Source: Candidatus Latescibacterota bacterium (GTDB taxonomy: Bacteria; Krumholzibacteriota; Krumholzibacteriia; WVZY01). From it: a DNA stretch of 64,000 nucleotides. Position numbers and translations under genes: made by a program. Location of the stretch: positions 1 to 64,000 of the forward strand of contig WVZY01000011.1 of NCBI GenBank assembly GCA_011772205.1, written 5' to 3'. Every line of letters starts with the position of its first letter. The stretch's first letter is position 1. Under the pieces are notes generated by a model that saw nothing but the letters and a program-made list of their open reading frames with translations, made no database searches and was not told the DNA's origin. Positions 55,121-64,000 of this stretch are shown piece after piece.

Positions 55121-55208
55121 TGCCCGTGGAAGCCAGCAAAGCGTAAAGAGCGTGCGTCATTCTTGGATTGAGAGACGCTCCTTTCAGTTTGTAAAAGAGG
55201 TGAGCCTG

Positions 55209-57515
55209 ATGAACAGAGAAGCCAGCCGCATCAGAAGATTGAGCATCGCTTTCACTATCCTAGCGTTTCTGGTACTCGGCTATCTTGCTTTTGGGTGTTC
55301 CGATAAACTCGGAGTTGAAAAAGAAAATCGGCCGCCTAACGTGTGGCTCTCCAGCGCACCGCCCGAAGGATCCATGAGCAGTTATACGATTCAGATGTTC
55401 TGGGGAGGTTGGGATCCCGATGGTGAAATTGCATACTACGAGTATGCGATTACTGACAACGATACAGGCTACTTCAACCCAGCTGATACAGTTGGGAGTG
55501 ATAAGTGGCACCGAGTTTATTCGAACGATTCAACGTTCACCTTCAGTGCAGACGTTCTCGCCGATAGCAGCGTTTTAGGAGGGCCATTGAGACCGGTTCC
55601 TTTCATCCGCTCGCACACGTTTTTCATACGTGCAGTCGACGAAAAAGGGAAAGCCTCAGAAAATCCCGCTTACAGATCCTTCACTGCTCGGACGCTCTCG
55701 CCGGATGTCGACATCCTGATCCCCGTTTACTCCGGCCAAACGCCCGCTTTGCTCCCCCCCATCACGAGGTTCTATTGGGAAGCCAGAGATTACGTGGATG
55801 ACACCCGGACGAGCCAGGATCCTGATTCGGTTAGGTGGATTTTGCTGAGTATCAAGCCTTTCGGTAACAGCTACGAACGAACACTTGACTATATCAGAAA
55901 AAACCCAACCGCCGATGAATGGTCGGATTGGAATTGGTATAGAGCTCCCTTGGACACTGGCCAATTCTGGATCACGCCGCCTCTCGAATTCGGTAGCTAT
56001 ATGTTTGCAGTTCAGGCGAAGGATGAAGCAGGGGCAGTCACGCCGGTATTCGACGAGAGGCGTAATGCCAGGAGAGTGATCATTTCTAAGCGGACGACAG
56101 GGCCGTATCTTAGATTGCGAAACTCCTTCGTCGGCACGCTCAAATCATCGACCGAGACTACGGTGTTTACGATTATCGACATGCCTGCTGCCGTCCCGCT
56201 TCAATTCGAATTTTCAGCTTCTGCGGCGAGTTACGGTGGTATAGTTGCCGGTTATCGATACGGATGGGATATCACTGATCTTAGTCAAGACGATCAATGG
56301 GCGATTGGTTGGACGCCTTTCAATTGCGATAATTGCCGTGCTTTCTCTGACACCCGGACTTATTACTACGGCACGCACACTTTCCACGTCGAAGCGATCG
56401 ACAACTCGGGATACAAGTCGCGGATCAATGTTAAAATCAACATAGTCCCTTTCACTATGGAGAGGAATCTCCTCATAGTAGATGATTATAAGGAAGAAGA
56501 GATATTGTGCGGTTTGGCCCTAACAAAGGGCGCAATGCCCTGTGACGACGAACACGACGCCTTCTGGGTACGTATGATGCAAAATCTTGAAGACTTTGAT
56601 CCCATCAGCGATATGCAGGAGGTGAGTACGGATCACCCCCTTCCCATCTTTAAACTCGCCCAATACAGATCAGTCATCTGGAATGCGTATGGAGGCTACT
56701 CGAGGGTGCTCCATAAACTTCCTTTCCTCTATGACGTGATCAAATTCATACCGAAAGATCCACAAATCACGGTTATCGGCAAGGTACAGCCGAACCTTGT
56801 TGCCCTGTTTATGGCAGCAGGGGGGCACATTTTGATTTGCGGCGAGCAACCGATGACGCAGGCCATCAACAATCAATTTATGCCGAATGAGCGTTATCCA
56901 TTCATCTTTCAGTTCGAACTTCTGGGAGATCAAGATGGCGATTACGCCAACCAAGTCGATAACCCCGTCGGGGATCAATCATTTGCCTTCCAAGACATGT
57001 GCCTCGACGTTTTGGACATCGCGTATACCGGGTGGAACGTACTAAGGCGGCCCGGATCCGATGAGAATGGATGCGGCGTAACGCATCAACGCTTGGTTCG
57101 GCACATAGAAGACGGTCTTCGTGAATGCTTGCCGATCGATCCGAAATTCCCATTGCTTCAGCTCCGCCCCGAGGTGGGCGAAGTCGGAAGATTTTACGCG
57201 CCTGACGCCAGAGGTTTAAACGACGAGATGTACAATCCTCCGTACTTCATCAGGTGTGGGAGTCTCCGTCTTGAACCGCGCGATTGTTTCGAGCCGATTT
57301 ATGGGCATGGTTGTATTGATGGCATTTCGGCGATTTATAATGCGCCGAATGCTGCATGGACATCGGTGTTCGCAAACGTAATCCCTGATATCCCTGGTGG
57401 AGTCGGAGCACGAAGCGCTACTTGGGGATTCGAACCGGTTTTCTTTGATACAACGGCCGTTCGAGAGGCCGTAGAAGTCATTCTGTTTGACGAGTGGAAG
57501 TTGCCCCAAAAGTAG
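55209..57515 (+). CDS. Large lipoprotein, paralogue of the previous gene
   Basis: 768 residues from ATG 55209, which has AGAGGTG six bases upstream. Lipobox YLAFGC at about residue 32. The N-terminal domain (about 45-170: NRPPNVWLSSAPPEGS, YTIQMFWGGWDPDGEI, HTFFIRAVDEKGKASENP) mirrors that of the upstream protein. A second Ig/FN3-like part lies at about 265-440. The C-terminal third begins NLLIVDDYKEEE and looks like a separate Rossmann-like or DUF4159/GATase-like domain, with FMAAGGHILICGEQPM near residue 545. No function assigned. Confidence 0.72.
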   Translation: MNREASRIRRLSIAFTILAFLVLGYLAFGCSDKLGVEKENRPPNVWLSSAPPEGSMSSYTIQMFWGGWDPDGEIAYYEYAITDNDTGYFNPADTVGSDKWHRVYSNDSTFTFSADVLADSSVLGGPLRPVPFIRSHTFFIRAVDEKGKASENPAYRSFTARTLSPDVDILIPVYSGQTPALLPPITRFYWEARDYVDDTRTSQDPDSVRWILLSIKPFGNSYERTLDYIRKNPTADEWSDWNWYRAPLDTGQFWITPPLEFGSYMFAVQAKDEAGAVTPVFDERRNARRVIISKRTTGPYLRLRNSFVGTLKSSTETTVFTIIDMPAAVPLQFEFSASAASYGGIVAGYRYGWDITDLSQDDQWAIGWTPFNCDNCRAFSDTRTYYYGTHTFHVEAIDNSGYKSRINVKINIVPFTMERNLLIVDDYKEEEILCGLALTKGAMPCDDEHDAFWVRMMQNLEDFDPISDMQEVSTDHPLPIFKLAQYRSVIWNAYGGYSRVLHKLPFLYDVIKFIPKDPQITVIGKVQPNLVALFMAAGGHILICGEQPMTQAINNQFMPNERYPFIFQFELLGDQDGDYANQVDNPVGDQSFAFQDMCLDVLDIAYTGWNVLRRPGSDENGCGVTHQRLVRHIEDGLRECLPIDPKFPLLQLRPEVGEVGRFYAPDARGLNDEMYNPPYFIRCGSLRLEPRDCFEPIYGHGCIDGISAIYNAPNAAWTSVFANVIPDIPGGVGARSATWGFEPVFFDTTAVREAVEVILFDEWKLPQK

Positions 57516-57536
57516 GCAGCAGGGAGGGTATAAGAC

Positions 57537-58877
57537 ATGATTTCAAAACGCCCCTGGGCGACAACAGGGGTAATTTTCGTTCTATTCGTGGCGCTCTTTA
57601 GCAGCCTTGCTAACGGAGCTGCTACTGTGCGGGATTCTCTGGACCTCCAGCAACCCGAGAACGTTTCCGTGCGCGCCGGATTTAACGAGAGTAACAGAAC
57701 GTTTGCTGTTTTTATTGCCTGGGACGATATACCGAATACTGATAGCACCGGCGCGTTTATCCACCCGCCTGATACATCTAGCTGGCGTGTGGAAACACAA
57801 GGACCTCTTTTATCTTTGCCCTCATGTAGTGGTTCATACGAAGGGCCTGTGGATGTTACGATCAGAGTTCGAGCTTTGGACGGCGGACAGGTTGGGTCCG
57901 TAAACGACACCATCCGGGTCCGATACGAGATCCAGGGTTGGGAGGAATGGAACAACATCGTTCAAGTTGGCCACGATTACACTCCAAACACTCCAATTGA
58001 TTTGTTGTTTGTAAACCAGGTAACTCATGAGATCATCGACTTAGGTATCCAATTGACCTTCTCTGATGGTGTCATCGATAAAAACGGCGAGTTTGCTTTT
58101 GGGTGCGAAGATTTTGAAGGCTTTCATGTATGGAGGGGAGTCGAACCGGATGGAAGCGATCTGGTTATTATTGCCGAGTTTTCCAAAGAGGAGGCCGCAA
58201 AAGGCGGCAATCCTGGAGGATCGGTGATCGACTCAATTTATTTCTACGAAATGATCCCTGAACTGAGACAAAACGGTTCCTTTGTTCTCAACATACCACC
58301 AGGTTTTGAACTTCCATTCGATCTGAGCTGTGTGGGGAATGTGATCGATATGCCGCTTGCAGACAATCAGTTCGGCTGGATTGATTGCAATGCATTCAAC
58401 GGTTTTACTTATTACTATGCGGTTACTACATTCGATAGGGGCTACAACATTCGAGCAGGCACCCAGGGATTGCAAAAAGTCGAGAGCTGTTTCCCCGTTA
58501 CTGGTGAACCTTTCAGCTGCTCAGACGACCTTAGGAAATTATCCACCAACGTAGTCCCGCAAAATGATCTGGCTCAAGTGTTCGCGGTTCCAAATCCGTA
58601 TCGTACGGGCGGCAGTGCGTTCACAACGCCCAATTACCACAACTTTCCGGATGACAAAATCCGATTCGTGAACGTGCCCGCGGATTGCATTTTGAAAATC
58701 TACACAGTATCGGGCGACCTCATTTGGGAAACGGAACATCACGATGCCGGCAGTGGAAACATCGAATGGGACGCTCGGAATAGCAGTGGTGAAGACGTTA
58801 CTTCAGGTGTTTATATCTTCAAGGTGGAAAATCCACAGGGTGAGCAAGTATACGGCCGGCTAATCGTCATCCGGTAG
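57537..58877 (+). CDS. Secreted protein with FlgD-like sorting domain
   Basis: 446 residues, 21 bases after the lipoprotein gene. Signal peptide (VIFVLFVALFSSLANGA). Two beta-rich parts without a recognised family, including an EDFEGFHVWRGVEPDGSDL segment and FTYYYAVTTFDRGYNIRAG, both typical of FN3-like modules. The C-terminal domain (about 355-446) has FAVPNPYRTGG, CILKIYTVSGDLIWE, WDARNSSGEDVTSGVYIF and a final RLIVIR. It is probably exported by the same route as the other sorting-domain proteins and may pair with the two lipoproteins. Confidence 0.75.
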   Translation: MISKRPWATTGVIFVLFVALFSSLANGAATVRDSLDLQQPENVSVRAGFNESNRTFAVFIAWDDIPNTDSTGAFIHPPDTSSWRVETQGPLLSLPSCSGSYEGPVDVTIRVRALDGGQVGSVNDTIRVRYEIQGWEEWNNIVQVGHDYTPNTPIDLLFVNQVTHEIIDLGIQLTFSDGVIDKNGEFAFGCEDFEGFHVWRGVEPDGSDLVIIAEFSKEEAAKGGNPGGSVIDSIYFYEMIPELRQNGSFVLNIPPGFELPFDLSCVGNVIDMPLADNQFGWIDCNAFNGFTYYYAVTTFDRGYNIRAGTQGLQKVESCFPVTGEPFSCSDDLRKLSTNVVPQNDLAQVFAVPNPYRTGGSAFTTPNYHNFPDDKIRFVNVPADCILKIYTVSGDLIWETEHHDAGSGNIEWDARNSSGEDVTSGVYIFKVENPQGEQVYGRLIVIR

Positions 58878-59141
58878 CTATTCACCAGATTACTCCCGCC
58901 ACGTTGATTCTGTTCTGCATTTGGAAAAATCCCAGCAGCTTGTCGCTGACGAATGGCTGAATCCCACTCAAGTCTCGTTCCTTCATATGCCAAAGAAAGT
59001 TACCAGTACTTGCTTTGCCTTCCTTCGCTCTTTCGGGGTACCTGGGTTGTTGTGAGCATGGGCAGGTTATTAGGGCTAGAAATGAAACTCCTGGTCCGAT
59101 GATATGATCCTTCATGGATAGAGACGGAATCCCAACAAAAA

Positions 59142-59735
59142 ATGAAGGATCCGTCAATCGCCAAGGATCTTGGCAGCGTAGAGGCTCACCATGAGTTCGA
59201 TATCCTCAGTTACTTCGTAATGGGACCCGAGAAGGTAAGCGAGTTCTCGAAGAATGGAGACATTAACTCAGATGATTATCCGATTATCGAACTTCGGGCA
59301 CCAAAGTCAATGACCAGGCGGAGAACCTGGTTCAGGAATTTGCAGGAGCTTATGAGTATGAGAGAGTCTCCGCTACCGTTCACACGGAATTCGGGACAAT
59401 CGAGCGAGGAGGCCGAAGCTTTTTCTTCAAAATTGAAAAACATTTACGAAGCGGTAGGGACCGTTGTCCAAGGGCAGCTTTTGAATGTCATTCCGTATCA
59501 ATTCCAAGAGGAATATCGCTATTATTTGAAAGCCGCCGATATTTATCCGGAGAATAGAGCAATCCAGAGGTTTAAAGACCTGGCAGAGTCGAGAGCCCTG
59601 ATTCTGTTAGGGGGAGAGTCGCTGGAAAGAGAACGCTGCAATGAAGCTCTCGGATATTACGAGATGTTCGGATTTTTGAGGGATCGATTTTTGTGCGCGA
59701 CGGTTCGCGGATCACGTAAGTATATATATGACTAA
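59142..59735 (+). pseudogene. C-terminal remnant of a spermidine-synthase-like protein
   Basis: 197 codons without an ordinary start context. The beginning matches the end of membrane-fused spermidine-synthase-like proteins: FDILSYFVMGPEKVSEFSK, then GDINSDDYPIIELRAPKS, equivalent to the family's NTDDxPxLEFxAP motif. A helical TPR-like tail follows (YYLKAADIYPENRAIQRF, NEALGYYEMFGF). The methyltransferase-like catalytic core is missing and an in-frame stop lies about 45 bases upstream. It is most likely a truncated gene. In 58878-59141 I see no gene apart from a 91-codon minus-strand frame ending NRINVAGVIW, which could be another fragment. Confidence 0.6.
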
Positions 59736-59752
59736 AGGTTAGGAGGATAGCG

Positions 59753-59966
59753 TTGAGGCTTTATGAATACCAAGCCAAGCGGATTTTCGCTGATCACCAC
59801 ATTCCCTGCCCGAGAGGAATCCTCATTGAAACCTCCGGGGCGTCCGAGCCGGCTTTGTCCCAATGCGAATACTCTGCCGTGCGCAAGGCCCAGGTGCTCA
59901 CGGGTGTGCGGCAAGGAGGGCGGCATCCAATTCGCCGGTATTCTTATAAGTAAAGCTCTTCCTTGA
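59753..59966 (+). pseudogene. sucC: Truncated, frameshifted succinyl-CoA synthetase beta subunit
   Basis: A strong AGGAGG precedes TTG 59753 and the first residues are those of SucC/ATP-grasp (RLYEYQAKRIFADHHIPCPR). The frame continues to KAQVLTG. Near 59909-59911 one or two bases are missing; the next frame resumes with GKEGGIQFAGI, the expected continuation. A stop follows at 59964. Only about 70 of the usual 385 codons remain and no sucD follows. The intact ribosome site and recognisable sequence suggest recent decay or a rearrangement breakpoint. Confidence 0.78.
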
Positions 59967-60056
59967 GATCTGGCCTCCAGATTGCTATACTATGACAGTG
60001 CCCTGAAGGGTATTTTTTATAAGGCTCCATCGATTCCGAGGCCTGGTGAGCCACTC

Positions 60057-62156
60057 ATGAGATTGAAGAAAATTGCTCTCGTGACCGCGTCTTTTTGCGC
60101 ATTGGCATCCCTTCTGAGCCCGGAGTTCCTGATGTCCGGAAAGGGCAAGCTCACGCCGGCCGTGGAGCGGTTCCTCTCCGCCGGAAGTAACGAGCCATTG
60201 AAAATATGGATCTACTTCAACGATCATGGGGAGGGGAATGCAGCGGGATTGCGCCGGGCATTGTCGGAGGTGACGCTCACCGATCGGGCGATTGTGCGGA
60301 GGATGAACCGATCGCGCGGGCCGCTCATCGACGAGCGTGATCTGCCAGTGAGCGGAGCATACCTCGGGGAACTTCGGTCTCTTGGCGTGCGGTTGAGGCG
60401 TGCTTCCAAGTATCTCAATGCGGTGAGCGCGGAGGCTACGCCTGCACAAATCCGCGAGATCTACCGGCTCCCCTTTGTTACGAAAATCGATCGCGTGCAC
60501 GCCTACCGCCGAAGTCCAGTCAAAGAACCGGGGAGAAGTACGGAGACTCTTCTTGACCAGAGTCGCCTTGCCCCAGGCCGAGAGAGGGATCGAGCGCTTA
60601 CCACCGCGGCCGATTACGGCCCCAGCCAAAAACAGGTCGATATGATAAATGTGATTCCCCTCCACGACAGCAACATTCATGGAGAAGGTGTGCTGGTCGC
60701 AATGCTGGACACCGGTTTCAATTTGAGACATGAAGCACTCGATCATCTCAACATCATCGCCGAATGGGATTTTATATTCGATGACAGCGTGACGAGGAAC
60801 CAAGCTGGGGACGTTTCGAACCAACACAATCATGGTACGGTCACGCTCTCTGCTCTGGCCGGTTATGCGCCGGGCGCTCTCATCGGCCCCGCATGGGGAG
60901 CAAGCATCATTCTCGCGAAAACCGAACGTGTCTGGGAGGAGGTCGAAGGTGAGGAGGACGACTACGTGCGGGCTCTCGAATGGGCGGAGAGCCTCGGAGC
61001 CGATGTAGTGAGCAGCTCTCTGGGCTATTTAAAATGGTACACCTATGCGGACCTCGATGGCAATTCGGCGATTACAACCATCGCAGCCGATATCGCCGCC
61101 TCCAAGGGAGTTACCGTAGTAACGGCCGCTGGGAACGAGGGACCGCTGCCCTGGCCCGGTATCATCGCTCCATCCGATGGGGACAGCGTCATCGCCGTGG
61201 GGGCGGTGGACAGCAGTGGATTCATCACGAGTTACAGCTCTCATGGGCCCTCATTCGATGGTCGCATCAAACCGGATGTCATGGCAATGGGATCGTACGT
61301 GGTATCCGCATCTCCATCGGACTCACTGGGCTACACCACTGCCCATGGGACGAGCCTGTCGACACCGCTCGTTGCCGGTTCCGTCGCGCTCCTCCTGCAA
61401 ATGCATCCTAGCTGGACCCCGATCGACGTGTTGAACGCGCTCCGCAATGAAGCCTCGAATTCAGCCACCCCGAATAACGAATACGGTTGGGGCATTATCA
61501 ACGCTTATGCATCTGCTTTGAGCGGTGCGACGGGTATCCTCGAAAACGTGGTGCTCGATTCGAAAGTCCAGAATCAAACGGTGAGAATCACGCTGACCGC
61601 GAGAGGCGGCCCGGGTGCAACCGTCAACCTGCAGCGAAGGGACTGGGGAGTGGAAGTCGAGAATATGTGGTCGGCCTATCGAGTTGTGGAAGAGAATATA
61701 TTTGTTGATTCCCTTTCACCACACGTGTTTGTCGAAAGGCTGCCGCCGGGCATCTACGATTACAGGGTTCAGCTTGCCTTCGACATATCGGTTGTTTCTG
61801 ACCAGTCTGTGCAAGTACGGATCCCACTCGGTTCCCACCTCGGGCAGAGTTATCCCAATCCATTCGTTCGCAGCGGTTCGGGGCGGCTAACCATACCGTA
61901 TACGCTGGGAGGGAGGCCGATAAAATCAGGGGAGAGTCATACGCTTTCGGATCATGTGGACGTCTCGCTGGCGATCTACGACGTAACGGGCGCGCGTGTC
62001 CGCACGCTGTTCAGCGAGTTGGCGCCCCCGGGCGAGTACACTGCTGAATGGAATGGTTTGGATGACCGCGGAGTTCTTGTCTCCTCCGGAGTTTATTACT
62101 ACAGGTTGTCCGTTAGCGGATCATCGTTCTCCAGAAAACTAGTTTTTCTCAGGTAA
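60057..62156 (+). CDS. Secreted subtilisin-like serine protease (S8) with sorting domain
   Basis: About 699 residues from ATG 60057. A signal peptide and an inhibitor-like propeptide (about 30-165) precede the S8 domain (about 190-500). The catalytic residues are Asp in VAMLDTGFN, His in NQHNHGTVTL and Ser in GTSLSTPLVAG, with VVTAAGNEGP for the oxyanion Asn region. A beta domain follows (about 510-600). The C-terminal sorting domain has SYPNPFVRSGSGRLTIPY, VSLAIYDVTGARVRTLF, WNGLDDRGVLVSSGVYYY and a KLVFLR end. It is a cell-surface or released protease. Its leader contains the sucC debris. Confidence 0.9.
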   Translation: MRLKKIALVTASFCALASLLSPEFLMSGKGKLTPAVERFLSAGSNEPLKIWIYFNDHGEGNAAGLRRALSEVTLTDRAIVRRMNRSRGPLIDERDLPVSGAYLGELRSLGVRLRRASKYLNAVSAEATPAQIREIYRLPFVTKIDRVHAYRRSPVKEPGRSTETLLDQSRLAPGRERDRALTTAADYGPSQKQVDMINVIPLHDSNIHGEGVLVAMLDTGFNLRHEALDHLNIIAEWDFIFDDSVTRNQAGDVSNQHNHGTVTLSALAGYAPGALIGPAWGASIILAKTERVWEEVEGEEDDYVRALEWAESLGADVVSSSLGYLKWYTYADLDGNSAITTIAADIAASKGVTVVTAAGNEGPLPWPGIIAPSDGDSVIAVGAVDSSGFITSYSSHGPSFDGRIKPDVMAMGSYVVSASPSDSLGYTTAHGTSLSTPLVAGSVALLLQMHPSWTPIDVLNALRNEASNSATPNNEYGWGIINAYASALSGATGILENVVLDSKVQNQTVRITLTARGGPGATVNLQRRDWGVEVENMWSAYRVVEENIFVDSLSPHVFVERLPPGIYDYRVQLAFDISVVSDQSVQVRIPLGSHLGQSYPNPFVRSGSGRLTIPYTLGGRPIKSGESHTLSDHVDVSLAIYDVTGARVRTLFSELAPPGEYTAEWNGLDDRGVLVSSGVYYYRLSVSGSSFSRKLVFLR

Positions 62157-62283
62157 TGAAAGACTTGCGGTCGGAGGTCATCTATTCGATAAACGCTGTT
62201 GCTCAACCACAGTAGCTTCTCATCTGGCGCATTTCTCGCACCGGTCGATGCTTTCTGGATAGAATTCGAGGTATATTTTTACT

Positions 62284-62309
62284 GGACACCCGCAGTGGGG
62301 TCTTTTTTT
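62284..62309 (+). terminator. Terminator of the S8 protease gene
   Basis: GAC-x-CCC pairs with GGG-x-TC round GCAGT, then TTTTTTT. The stem is short with one mismatch. The rest of 62157-62471 contains no gene. Confidence 0.65.
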
Positions 62310-62471
62310 AATTAGTATCGATTCGTCATTGGGTCGAGCCTTAGCGAGCAAAAAGAAATCGCCTCGACTTCCGCTCGAGACGACTAGCCATAGAGAGATT
62401 GCGATCCTTATTTATTTTCAGCGCATCAAATCGAGCATGCGCTAACTGCATTCGAAGAAAGGGAATCGGAC

Positions 62472-64000
62472 ATGGCCAAGAAATATGTGTACTTTTTTGG
62501 GAACGGCAAGGCCGAAGGAAGTGCCGACATGCGGGAGCTTCTCGGAGGCAAAGGCGCGAACATTGCGGAGATGACCAACCTCGGGATACCCGTTCCGGCG
62601 GGATTTACCATAACGACCGAAGCCTGCAATTATTTCATGAAGAACAACGAGACCTATCCCCCCGGGCTCGAAGCTGAGGTGAAGGATCACTTGAAAAAAT
62701 TAGAGGATGCGATGGGTCGGAAGTTCAGCGATAGCGAGGACCCGCTCCTTGTTTCGGTACGTTCGGGCGCGCCCGCATCGATGCCGGGGATGATGGACAC
62801 TGTTTTGAATCTCGGCTTGAACGAGAATGCCATCGAGGGTTTGATCAAGCGCACGAACAACCCGAGGTTCGCATACGACAGCTACCGGAGATTCATCCAG
62901 ATGTACGGGCATGTTGTCTTGAGCATAAATCCCGGACTGTTCGATGAAAAACTATGGGGGAAAAAGGAACAGCTTGGCGTCAAACAAGACAACGCCATTG
63001 GAGTGGATGACCTGAAACAGCTGATCGCCGAATACAAAAGTATCGTAAAGCGCGAAACGGGCGCGCCTTTTCCCGAACTGCCCGAAGAACAGCTCTGGGG
63101 GGCCATTTCCGCTGTGTTCAAGTCATGGAACAACAAGAGGGCGATATCATACCGGAGGCTTCACAACATTCCCGAACATTGGGGAACCGGTGTGAACGTC
63201 CAGGCGATGGTGTTCGGAAACATGGGTGATGACTGCGCGACAGGCGTGGCCTTCACCAGGGATCCGGCAACGGGCGAGAAGCGGTTTTTCGGAGAGTATC
63301 TCCCGAATGCTCAGGGTGAAGACGTCGTTGCGGGGATCCGCACGCCGCTTCCGATCAGCGAGGAAGAGCGGAAAAAAGGAACCAGGGCCGGGCAGAAGAC
63401 GGATGCGAGCCTCGAGCTCAGAATGCCCGAGGCGTACAAGGAACTGGTCGACATCTATCAAAAGCTGGAGCGGCACTACAAGGATATGCAAGACATCGAG
63501 TTCACCATTCAGGAAAGCAAGCTTTGGATGCTTCAAACCCGCAACGGCAAGCGCACGGGGAGGGCGGCAATCCGCATCGCCATCGATATGGTGGAGGAAG
63601 GACTGATCGACGAAAAAGAGGCGATCACCCGGGTAGACCCCGATCAACTCGAGCAACTCCTCCACCCGATGCTGGATCCCGGTGTCGATCAAAAGCCGCT
63701 TGCCAAAGGGCTCCCTGCGTCTCCTGGCGCCGCATGCGGCAGGGCCGCTTTCACTGTTGACGAGGCGCTTCGCATCACAGGTTCGGGTGAGAAGGTGGTC
63801 CTCGTTCGTGTCGAAACTTCTCCCGAGGATATCGACGGCATGAAAGCAGCCGAAGCCATCCTTACAGCGAGGGGAGGCATGACCTCCCACGCGGCGGTAG
63901 TAGCCAGAGGAATGGGCAAGTGCTGCGTAGTTGGCTGCACTGATCTGCACATCGATACTGCCTCAGGGACATTCAAATTGGGCAGCGAAAGATTCGAAGT
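62472..64000 (+). CDS. ppdK: Pyruvate, phosphate dikinase (partial, cut by window end)
   Basis: The frame is open from ATG 62472 (AAAGGG about ten bases upstream) to the end of the window, 509 codons of an expected 880-900. It interconverts pyruvate, ATP and Pi with PEP, AMP and PPi. The N-terminal ATP-grasp part has GGKGANIAEM, VSVRSGAPASMPGMMDT and DPATGEKRFFGEYLPNAQGE. The phospho-His domain has GGMTSHAAVVARGMGKCC with the catalytic His. The C-terminal PEP-binding barrel lies outside the window. The enzyme points to a reversible, PPi-dependent lower glycolysis. Confidence 0.95.
   Translation, partial: MAKKYVYFFGNGKAEGSADMRELLGGKGANIAEMTNLGIPVPAGFTITTEACNYFMKNNETYPPGLEAEVKDHLKKLEDAMGRKFSDSEDPLLVSVRSGAPASMPGMMDTVLNLGLNENAIEGLIKRTNNPRFAYDSYRRFIQMYGHVVLSINPGLFDEKLWGKKEQLGVKQDNAIGVDDLKQLIAEYKSIVKRETGAPFPELPEEQLWGAISAVFKSWNNKRAISYRRLHNIPEHWGTGVNVQAMVFGNMGDDCATGVAFTRDPATGEKRFFGEYLPNAQGEDVVAGIRTPLPISEEERKKGTRAGQKTDASLELRMPEAYKELVDIYQKLERHYKDMQDIEFTIQESKLWMLQTRNGKRTGRAAIRIAIDMVEEGLIDEKEAITRVDPDQLEQLLHPMLDPGVDQKPLAKGLPASPGAACGRAAFTVDEALRITGSGEKVVLVRVETSPEDIDGMKAAEAILTARGGMTSHAAVVARGMGKCCVVGCTDLHIDTASGTFKLGSERFE

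Noticed and set aside
58882-59157. 91-codon minus-strand frame ending NRINVAGVIW
   Set aside because: The end resembles an outer-membrane barrel terminus, but evidence is too slight to call even as a fragment.

Overview
The window is a gene-dense, moderately GC-rich chromosome segment from a Gram-negative bacterium. It carries an Omp85-family barrel, an LpxH-like hydrolase, a PorV-like barrel and many secreted proteins ending in the NPFNP/FlgD-like sorting domain used by type IX-like secretion. That profile fits the FCB side of the tree (for example Krumholzibacteriota, Eisenbacteria, Latescibacterota or Zixibacteria). This placement is inference from gene content; no rRNA gene is present.

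Layout. 1-2.2 kb (minus): initiator tRNA-Met, ftsB/divIC, eno. 2.2-7.4 kb (plus): ECF sigma factor, DUF4097 repeat protein, zf-HC2 membrane anti-sigma-like protein, bactofilin-like membrane protein and a one-POTRA Omp85 protein, probably an envelope-stress set. 7.5-11.8 kb: citrate synthase of the eukaryote-like type (minus), a secreted zinc peptidase (plus), rlmN (minus). 11.9-19.9 kb: an orphan NtrC-type response regulator, then a locus with a small secreted protein, a TPR-GAF-AAA+-Fis sigma-54 activator, two sigma-54 promoters each preceded by a matching palindrome, a structured gene-less stretch, a lipoprotein and a DUF4384-like protein. 20.1-25.3 kb: an M6-like protein with a destroyed zinc site, a PorV-like barrel, lpxH-like (minus). 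25.9-49.5 kb (plus): housekeeping genes (HtrA, primary-type sigma factor, M23 peptidase, amidase, YbbR, PhnD-like protein, EIIA-Ntr, VanZ, HisRS, AspRS, two lipoproteins, PhoH, PgpH-type HD phosphodiesterase, YbeY, CorC-like, DUF502, MgtE, RecO, GlyQ, GlyS). 49.9-58.9 kb: four large surface/secreted proteins, two of them paralogous lipoproteins. 58.9-60 kb: gene debris (a spermidine-synthase-like C-terminus and a frameshifted sucC start). 60-64 kb: a subtilase, then pyruvate phosphate dikinase, cut by the window end.

The most unusual part is 13.4-19.9 kb. A strong sigma-70 promoter precedes a small exported protein and a 1022-residue TPR/GAF sigma-54 activator. Two near-identical -24/-12 promoters follow immediately, each with a GTTKCCTGGMAAC palindrome 110-150 bp upstream. 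One appears to drive a hairpin-rich non-coding transcript and the other a lipoprotein/DUF4384 pair. It reads as a self-contained signal-responsive circuit; its signal, and whether the small protein is that signal, are unknown.
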